From assembly GCF_018070345.1 (NCBI RefSeq), contig NZ_JAGPXX010000011.1:110187-174186 (forward strand): a stretch of 64,000 nt of DNA, read 5' to 3'. The position numbers were made by a program, and so were the translations under genes. Below are positions 58,616 to 64,000 of this stretch, piece by piece. The notes beneath the pieces were generated by a model that ran no database searches, was not told the DNA's origin, and worked only from the letters and a program-made list of their open reading frames with translations. Positions within the stretch are counted from its first letter, which is position 1. Each line of letters starts with the position of its first letter. This DNA comes from Streptomyces sp. F63. Its GTDB lineage: Bacteria; Actinomycetota; Actinomycetes; Streptomycetales; Streptomycetaceae.

Positions 58616-59431
58616 ATGACCGTGCCTCCCGCGGCGGACGTCGCCGCCGCCCCCGCCCCCCACTCCGTCGACCTGGACCTCACCGGCCGCACCGCGCTCG
58701 TCACCGGCGCGGCCGGCGGCATCGGCCGGGCCTGCGCGCTGCGCCTCGCGGCGGCCGGGGCCACGGTCAGAGCCGTGGACCGGGACGGCACCGGCCTGGA
58801 GGAGCTCGGCGCCCGGGCCGGCGGCCTGCCGGGCGCCGTGGAACCGCAGCTGCTCGACCTCACCGACCTCGACGCGGCGGAGCGCGCCGCCGCGGGCACC
58901 GACGTGCTGGTGAACAACGCCGGGCTGCAACTCGTCCGTCCCATCGAGGAGTTCCCGCCGGAGGTCTTCGCCACCGTCCTCACGGTGATGCTGGAGGCCC
59001 CCTTCCGGCTGATCCGCGGAGCACTGCCGCACATGTACGGGCAGGGCTGGGGCCGGATCGTCAACATCTCCTCGGTGCACGGTCTGCGGGCGTCCCGCTT
59101 CAAATCGGCGTACGTGGCCGCCAAACACGGTCTCGAAGGGCTCTCCAAGGTGGCGGCGCTCGAAGGCGCCGCGCACGGTGTGACGTCCAACTGCGTCAAC
59201 CCCGGCTACGTCCGCACCCCGCTCGTCGAGCAGCAGATCGCCGACCAGGCCGCCGCCCACGGGATCCCCGCCGAACGGGTCGTCGCCGACATCCTGCTCG
59301 CCGACTCGGCGCTCAAGCGGCTCGTCGAACCGGAGGAGGTCGCCGAGGCCGTCGCCTATCTGTGCGCTCGGCAGGCGTCCTTCATCACCGGCGCCTCCGT
59401 CCCCCTCGACGGCGGATGGACCGCGCACTGA
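58616..59431 (+). CDS. 3-hydroxybutyrate dehydrogenase (SDR)
   Basis: 271 residues. The cofactor motif is TALVTGAAGGIGRACALRL, the structural NNAG in LVNNAGLQLV, the catalytic Ser in NISSVHG and YxxxK in AYVAAKHGLE. The SVHGLRASRFKSAYVAAKHG block is characteristic of D-3-hydroxybutyrate dehydrogenase, which interconverts 3-hydroxybutyrate and acetoacetate. The ATG at 58616 starts MTVPPAADV. It is followed by a PucR-type regulator and then a convergent MHS transporter. Confidence 0.9.
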   Translation: MTVPPAADVAAAPAPHSVDLDLTGRTALVTGAAGGIGRACALRLAAAGATVRAVDRDGTGLEELGARAGGLPGAVEPQLLDLTDLDAAERAAAGTDVLVNNAGLQLVRPIEEFPPEVFATVLTVMLEAPFRLIRGALPHMYGQGWGRIVNISSVHGLRASRFKSAYVAAKHGLEGLSKVAALEGAAHGVTSNCVNPGYVRTPLVEQQIADQAAAHGIPAERVVADILLADSALKRLVEPEEVAEAVAYLCARQASFITGASVPLDGGWTAH

Positions 59432-59632
59432 CCCCCTCCGGCCCGGGGCCCCGCCCGGCCCCGTCTCCGGACGGCGGACGCGGCGGCGGGCGCACGGGCC
59501 CGGGGGCGCGGCGGGGAGCCGGACCCGTACGCGTCCCGGGAGCCGCGGGGCCCCCGGCCGCGGCCCGCGGCGCGGCCCCCCGCGGAGGAGGCCGTGCCGC
59601 GCCCGGCTGGCGCGCGAGGGTGTACCCCCGGT

Positions 59633-61579
59633 ATGCCTGAGCCCATGCCCCGATCCGAGCCGCCGCCCGCCGCCGCCGATGCCCGCTACCTGGAGCTGCT
59701 GTCCCGCGGCGCGGCCGCCGAGGAGTACGAGCAGCCCCTGCTGCGGGCCCGCGCGGCCGGCGCCGGCCCCGAGGAGCTGGCCGCCCTGGAGCGCGGCAAG
59801 CTGCTCGCCCTGCGGGTCCGCGGCGAGCTGGAGGGGCGGCGGCGGCGCGAGGCCGAACTGTCGGCTCTGTTCGAAACCGCGCACGACCTGGCCGGGCTGC
59901 GCGATCTCGACGCCGTGCTCCAGGCCATCGTCCAGCGCGCCCGGTCGCTGCTCGGCAGCGAGTGCGCGTACCTGACCCTCAACGACCCGGAGGCAGGGGA
60001 CACCTACATGCGGGTCACCGACGGCTCGGTGTCCGCCCGCTTCCAGCAGCTGCGGCTCGGCATGGGGGAGGGGCTGGGCGGGCTCGTGGCGCAGACCGCC
60101 CGCCCGTACGTGACCGAGAGCTACCTGGACGATCCGCGCTTCGAGCACACGCACACCATCGACTCCGGGGTGCGCGACGAGGGCCTCGTCGCGATCCTCG
60201 GCGTGCCGCTGATGACCGGCAGCAGTGTCATCGGGGTGCTGTTCGCCGCGGACCGGCGGGCACGGGTCTTCGAACGCGAGCAGATCGCCCTGCTGGCGTC
60301 CTTCGCCGCCCATGCCGCCGTCGCCATCGACTCGGCGAACCTGCTCTCCGAGACCCGCTCCGCGCTCGCCGGGCTGGAAGCCGCCCACGCGGTCATCCGG
60401 GACCGCAGCGCCGTCATCGAACGCGCCTCGGAGGTCCACGACCGGCTGACCGAACTGGTGCTCCGCGGCGGCGGTGTCCGCGATGTGGCGGAGGCGGTGG
60501 CCGAGGTGCTCCGCGGATCCGTCGAGTTCACCGAGGCGGGTCTCTCACCGGGCAGGACGGTGGAACGCTCCCGGTCCGCCGGCCGCGCCGTCCGGGACGG
60601 CGACGACTGGGTGGCCGCCGTCTCCGCGGGCGGTGAGCTCTTCGGTGCCCTCGTCCTGCACGGCCACCCGGAACTCGACCCCGTCGACCAGCGCACCCTG
60701 GAACGCGCCGCCATGGTCACCTCGCTGCTGCTCATCGCGCGGCGCTCGGCCGGCGAGGCCGAACAGCGGGTCCGCGGCGAACTCCTGGACGACCTGCTGG
60801 ACGCCCCGGACCGCGATCCGAGCCTGCTGCGCGAGCGCGCGGCACGGCTGACGGCCGATCTGGACGCCCCGCACGTCGTGCTCGCCGCCCGCGCCGGCGA
60901 CGCCGGAGGCGACGCCGGCGGGAGCGGCGCGGAGACGGCCGAGCGGCGGATCGCCGACCGCCGGCGGCTCTGGCTGGCCGCCTCCCATCTCGCGGCGACG
61001 CGGCAGGGCCTGGCCGCCGCCCGTGACGGCGGAGCCGTGCTGCTGCTCCCGGCAGGCCCGGACGAGAGCGCCGCCGAGACCGCCCGGCAGGCCGCCGGAC
61101 AGCTCGGCACCGCCGTCCGGGGCACCGTCACCGTCGGCGCGTCGGCGCCCGTACCGGCGCCCGTGGCCCGTCCTGGGGCCGTCGCCGCCGCGTACGCCGA
61201 GGCCCGGCGCTGCCTGGAGGCGCTGCTCCTGCTGGGACGGGCCGGGCAGGGCGCGGCGGCCGAGGACTTCGGGTTCCTGGGGCTGCTCCTGGCCGACTCG
61301 CGGGACGTCGCGTCCTTCGTCCGCCGCACGATCGGCCCGGTCACGGACTACGACGCGCGGCGCGGCACCGAGCTGACCCGCACCATGGAGGCGTACTTCG
61401 CCTGCGGCATGAGCCCGGCCCGCACCAAGGACGAGCTGCATGTCCACGTGAACACCGTCGCGCAGCGCCTGGAGCGCGTCGGGCGCCTCCTCGGCGCCGA
61501 CTGGCAGTCCCCGTCCCGCGCGCTGGAGGTGCAGCTCGCCCTGCGTCTGCACCGGCTCGCCGGGGCGCTCGACCGCTGA
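59633..61579 (+). CDS. GAF and PucR-type helix-turn-helix regulator
   Basis: 648 residues. After a helical N-terminus, a GAF sensor domain spans about 80-240 (e.g. GLGGLVAQTARPYVTESYL and AILGVPLMTGSSVIGVLFAA). The middle (260-560) is the PucR-type signalling region with DLL-D-L helices, and the C-terminal HTH_30 is AYFACGMSPARTKDELHVHVNTVAQRLERV split around 595-630. It likely activates or represses the neighbouring 3-hydroxybutyrate genes in response to a small molecule. ATG at 59633, second ATG at 59645. Confidence 0.88.
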   Translation: MPEPMPRSEPPPAAADARYLELLSRGAAAEEYEQPLLRARAAGAGPEELAALERGKLLALRVRGELEGRRRREAELSALFETAHDLAGLRDLDAVLQAIVQRARSLLGSECAYLTLNDPEAGDTYMRVTDGSVSARFQQLRLGMGEGLGGLVAQTARPYVTESYLDDPRFEHTHTIDSGVRDEGLVAILGVPLMTGSSVIGVLFAADRRARVFEREQIALLASFAAHAAVAIDSANLLSETRSALAGLEAAHAVIRDRSAVIERASEVHDRLTELVLRGGGVRDVAEAVAEVLRGSVEFTEAGLSPGRTVERSRSAGRAVRDGDDWVAAVSAGGELFGALVLHGHPELDPVDQRTLERAAMVTSLLLIARRSAGEAEQRVRGELLDDLLDAPDRDPSLLRERAARLTADLDAPHVVLAARAGDAGGDAGGSGAETAERRIADRRRLWLAASHLAATRQGLAAARDGGAVLLLPAGPDESAAETARQAAGQLGTAVRGTVTVGASAPVPAPVARPGAVAAAYAEARRCLEALLLLGRAGQGAAAEDFGFLGLLLADSRDVASFVRRTIGPVTDYDARRGTELTRTMEAYFACGMSPARTKDELHVHVNTVAQRLERVGRLLGADWQSPSRALEVQLALRLHRLAGALDR

Positions 61580-61656
61580 CACCCGCCCCGGCGCCCGACA
61601 CCCCGGCGCCACGGGGGGACACCCGGGGGGAACCCGGGGCACCGGGACACGGAAGA

Positions 61657-61694
61657 GCGCCTCCGCACCCCCTGTCCCAGGGGCGCGGAGGCGC
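61657..61694. terminator. Bidirectional terminator after the PucR and MHS genes
   Basis: 10-bp outer stem GCGCCTCCGC / GCGGAGGCGC with an inner CCCCT/AGGGG stem, in the 148-bp tail-to-tail gap. It fits termination of both converging transcripts. Confidence 0.75.
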
Positions 61695-61727
61695 CGTCTC
61701 CTGCCGTCCTCTGCGGCGCGCCGCGGG

Positions 61728-63125
61728 TCAGGCCGTACGGGCCGCCGCCCGTGACGCGGCGGCGCCCGCCGGTTCCGCAGCGGCGTCGCCCTCCGGGTCG
61801 AGCTCCGTCAGATCGCGGTGGCGGGTCTCCTTGGCGATCCCGACGGCCAGCAGCGTGAGCAGCGCGGCGGCGATCACGTACAGGGCGATGGGCGTCGAGC
61901 TGCCGTAGTCGGCGAGGAGCGCCGTGGCGATCAGCGGCGCCGGGGCGCCCGCCAGCACCGACGAGAACTGCGCGCCGATGGAGGCGCCGGAGTACCGCAT
62001 GCGGGTCGCGAACATCTCGGCGAAGAACGCCGCCTGCGGGGCGTACATGGCGCCGTGGAAGACCAGCCCCACGGTGACCGCCAGCAGCAGGTTGGCGAAG
62101 GTGCCGGTGTCGATCAGCGCGAAGAAGGGAAACGCCCAGAGGCCCACGCCGGCGGCGCCCAGCAGGTAGACGGGCCGGCGGCCGAAGCGGTCCGACAGGG
62201 CGCCCCAGACGGGGATCGTGGCGAAGTGCACGGCCGAGGCGATCAGCACGGCGTTGAGCGCGGTCTGCTTGCTCAGCTCCACCTCGGAGGTCGCGTAGAC
62301 GAGGATGAAGGCGGTGATGACGTAGTAGCTGATGTTCTCGGCCATCCGGGAGCCCATGGCGATCAGCACGTCCCGCCAGTGGTGACGGACCACGGCGACC
62401 AGCGGCGTCCGCTCGGCGGCCGGCTTCTCGGCGGCCTTGCGCGCCTCGGCCCGCTCCAGTGCCTGCCGGAAGACGGGGGACTCGTCGACGGCCAGCCGGA
62501 CCCACAGCCCGATCGCGACGAGCACGCCGGAGAGCAGGAACGGGACGCGCCAGCCCCAGGCCATGAAGGCGGCGTCCGACAGCAGGGCCGTCAGGACCGC
62601 GAGGACACCGGTGGCGATCAGCTGCCCGGCCGGCGCTCCCGTCTGCGGCCAGGACGCCCAGAAGCCGCGCCGTTTCGCGTCACCGTGCTCGGAGACCAGC
62701 AGGACCGCGCCGCCCCACTCGCCGCCCAGCGCGAAGCCCTGCACCAGCCGCAGTACCGTCAGCAGCAGCGGGGCCGCCGTGCCGATGGTGGCGTGGGTGG
62801 GCAGCAGACCGATGGCGAACGTCGCGCCGCCCATCAGCAGCAGGCTCAGCACCAGCAGCTTCTTGCGGCCCAGTTTGTCGCCGTAGTGGCCGAACACCAG
62901 GGCGCCGACGGGGCGGGCGGCGAAACCCACGGCGTAGGTGAGGAAGGCCAGCAGGGTGCCGACGAGGGGGTCGGAGCCGGGGAAGAACAGCTGGTTGAAG
63001 ACGAGCGCCGCGGCGGCACCGTAGAGGAAGAAGTCGTACCACTCGATGGTGGTGCCGATGAGGCTCGCGGCGACGACGCGCTTGAGCGGGGTGGAGTTCG
63101 GTGGAGCGGGTGCCGTAGCAGCCAT
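61728..63125 (-). CDS. MHS family MFS transporter
   Basis: 465 residues, 12 spans. The MHS signature GHYGDKLGRKKLLV, the first-helix IGTTIEWYDFFLYG and QGFALGGEWGGAVLL are diagnostic of metabolite:proton symporters such as ShiA, ProP and KgtP. With the hydroxybutyrate dehydrogenase and the PucR regulator sharing an operator, uptake of 3-hydroxybutyrate or a similar short-chain acid is a good guess. ATG at 63125. Confidence 0.92.
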   Translation of the reverse strand: MAATAPAPPNSTPLKRVVAASLIGTTIEWYDFFLYGAAAALVFNQLFFPGSDPLVGTLLAFLTYAVGFAARPVGALVFGHYGDKLGRKKLLVLSLLLMGGATFAIGLLPTHATIGTAAPLLLTVLRLVQGFALGGEWGGAVLLVSEHGDAKRRGFWASWPQTGAPAGQLIATGVLAVLTALLSDAAFMAWGWRVPFLLSGVLVAIGLWVRLAVDESPVFRQALERAEARKAAEKPAAERTPLVAVVRHHWRDVLIAMGSRMAENISYYVITAFILVYATSEVELSKQTALNAVLIASAVHFATIPVWGALSDRFGRRPVYLLGAAGVGLWAFPFFALIDTGTFANLLLAVTVGLVFHGAMYAPQAAFFAEMFATRMRYSGASIGAQFSSVLAGAPAPLIATALLADYGSSTPIALYVIAAALLTLLAVGIAKETRHRDLTELDPEGDAAAEPAGAAASRAAARTA

Positions 63126-63199
63126 GGGTCACCACTTCCGGGGGCGGTTCGGGGACGTTCGTGTCGCCACACCGTAGGAACGCGCAGGTCACCGGCACA

Positions 63200-63216
63200 T
63201 GTGGTGGGACACCACA
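63200..63216. promoter_or_regulatory. Operator-like palindrome TGTGGTG-GGA-CACCACA
   Basis: Perfect 7-bp arms separated by GGA, 75 bp upstream of the MHS transporter start. Same 17-bp size and TGTGG-N7-CCACA ends as the palindrome at 58563-58579. Confidence 0.65.
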
Positions 63217-63352
63217 CTTCGGCGGCCGGGGGTGCGCCCGGCACCCATGACACGGCCGGCACGGGCGCCGCCCGGAGTGAAACCCGCGCGGACCGCCCCG
63301 CGTGTCCCTGGGGCCACTCATATCCCTCTCCGGACACACGGCAGGAGCGCGT

Positions 63353-63873
63353 ATGACCTCGCCAAGAAGACACCCGGCGGCACTGGCCGGTGCCGTTCTG
63401 GCCATCCTCACCGTCCTCACCTGGGGCGTCGCCCGGGGCTCGGTGCCGGCCGAACCGTCACCGCCCGCCGGCGCACGGGTCACGACGACCCCCGGCCTGC
63501 CCGCCGAGGCACGGTCGGAGCTCTACTCGGTCACCGTCGGCGGCAGGACCCCGACGACTGTTGGGAGCACACCGTGAAGATGGTGCAGCTGGGCACCGAC
63601 GGGTTCCGCTTCCACGACGTCACCGTCGTCAACGCCCCGCACTGGGTGGTCAGCGGCTACCGCGACGACCAGATCACCGCGGCGGCCGATGACGAGTCGG
63701 AGTTCGGCGGCACCGTCGAGGGCGTCAAGGTGCTCGGGAACTGGGGGTGGAACGGCGACGGGATCCCCGCGCTGCGGAACACCACCGTCAGCAACTGCTT
63801 CGTCTCCGCGTTCGACGACGCCTTCAAGCTCTACAGCCCGGGTGCGACCGTCCGGGACAACACCCTCTGGCAG
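63353..63873 (+). pseudogene. Broken GH49-like dextranase gene, interrupted by an insertion element
   Basis: ATG at 63353 with GGAG upstream begins a signal peptide (hydrophobic LAGAVLAILTVLTWGVA). The first frame continues to RSELYSVTVGG then stops at 63577. A second frame, starting within it, reads WEHTVKMVQLGTDGFRFH, then LGNWGWNGDGIPALRN and NCFVSAFDDAFKLYS, which have the right-handed beta-helix and paired Asp of GH49 dextranases. Residues that normally lie between these segments are missing, so an internal deletion with a frame change is likely. The second segment breaks at NTLWQ, where an insertion element begins at 63874. The gene is not functional as it stands; the family call is from recalled motifs. 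Confidence 0.7.
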
Positions 63874-63882
63874 GTGACTCCA

Positions 63883-63902
63883 CCCACGCGTAAACGCGCG
63901 GG
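63883..63902 (-). other. IS right-end hairpin
   Basis: 8-bp stem with TTTA loop close to the element boundary; in IS200/IS605 families such hairpins mark the end and lie within the guide RNA scaffold. Confidence 0.7.
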
Positions 63903-63918
63903 CTTCCTGCGTCGGTGG

Positions 63919-64000
63919 CTAAGCCGCCGCGCAGAGGACCAGCCCGGCCCTGTTGAGGACGTTCGTCGCGCCGGCGTGGTCCGCGTTCGCCGCGAACCCG
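63919..64000 (-). CDS. tnpB: TnpB (IS1341-type) 3' end, partial
   Basis: Only the last 26 codons are in the window, ending in TAG at 63919: GFAANADHAGATNVLNRAG. The Asp-His-Ala-Gly-Ala-x-Asn segment is the RuvC-III motif of TnpB, an RNA-guided nuclease of IS200/IS605 elements. The N-terminus is outside the window so activity cannot be judged. Confidence 0.8.
   Translation of the reverse strand, partial: GFAANADHAGATNVLNRAGLVLCAAA

Larger units (their letters stand above)
63874..64000 (-). mobile_element. Right end of an IS1341/IS605-type element (partial)
   Basis: The element end reads, on the minus strand, a tnpB stop, then GGAAGCCCGCGCGTTTACG and a terminal GTCAC at 63878-63874. The subterminal hairpin at 63883-63902 (CCCGCGCG-TTTA-CGCGTGGG, one G-U pair) is the type seen at the right ends of IS1341 elements. 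It interrupts the glycosidase gene. The remainder lies beyond the window. Confidence 0.75.

Noticed and set aside
1..64000. tRNA, rRNA, riboswitch or prophage att sites
   Set aside because: No cloverleaf, rRNA-like block or phage structural gene was recognised; without a covariance search small RNAs could still be missed.

Overview
The window is very GC-rich (visibly above 70%), with short intergenic gaps, many GTG starts with GGAGG-type ribosome sites, and families restricted to or typical of actinomycetes (DUF6421, DUF5134, DUF6643, Cds1-type cysteine desulfhydrase, deazaflavin-dependent nitroreductase, TerD). It reads as a chromosomal segment of a Streptomyces or close relative. I saw no rRNA, tRNA or CRISPR array. 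About 58 protein genes are supported, the first and last cut by the window edges.

Layout. 1-7.8 kb: membrane FUSC protein (partial), a CbiX-like protein without its histidines, an N-acetylglucosamine-kinase-like protein with a long disordered insertion, uracil-DNA glycosylase, a BNR-repeat protein, an old yellow enzyme and a divergent ArsR regulator. 7.8-16 kb: DUF305 lipoprotein and secreted LVIVD protein, TetR, HAD, PAP2, M56 peptidase, DUF5134, VOC, GNAT and glycerophosphodiester phosphodiesterase. 16-24 kb: a DUF6421-SDR-threonine aldolase operon, PlsC, a thioredoxin, a flavin reductase and etfBA. 24-34 kb: a divergent LacI/ROK pair with a palindromic operator, a P-loop kinase-NUDIX fusion, an M20 dipeptidase, a geranylgeranyl-reductase-type flavoprotein, a nitroreductase/TetR pair with two matching operators, DinB and a haloacetate-dehalogenase-like hydrolase.

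34.1-40.4 kb is the most unusual region. A Crp/Fnr cyclic-nucleotide regulator precedes four tightly packed genes: a class III nucleotide cyclase, a degenerate P-loop NTPase, a soluble SPFH (band 7) protein and a three-helix membrane protein that resembles the PycTM effectors of Pycsar anti-phage systems. The cyclase C-terminus and the NTPase N-terminus carry related short Asn/Gly/Val beta-rich motifs like the amyloid signalling motifs that pair NLR-type sensors with effectors. I propose an enlarged Pycsar-like defence operon: the NTPase (and perhaps SPFH) senses infection, the cyclase makes a cyclic nucleotide, the membrane effector responds, and the Crp/Fnr protein may read the same messenger.

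40.4-54.6 kb: divergent MFS/ROK pair, RsbW-like ATPase, Cds1-like enzyme, DeoR regulator, an alpha/beta hydrolase whose fold is split by membrane helices, a beta-helix/AAA+ fusion, MOSC, DUF6643 and a double TerD protein. 54.6-63.2 kb: HpnB-like glycosyltransferase, Asp/Glu racemase-like protein, Wzy-like membrane protein, NUDIX, then a 3-hydroxybutyrate dehydrogenase / PucR regulator / MHS transporter group in which the dehydrogenase and transporter genes share a TGTGG-N7-CCACA palindrome. 63.35-64.0 kb: a broken GH49-like glycosidase gene interrupted by the right end of an IS1341-type element with the 3' end of tnpB.
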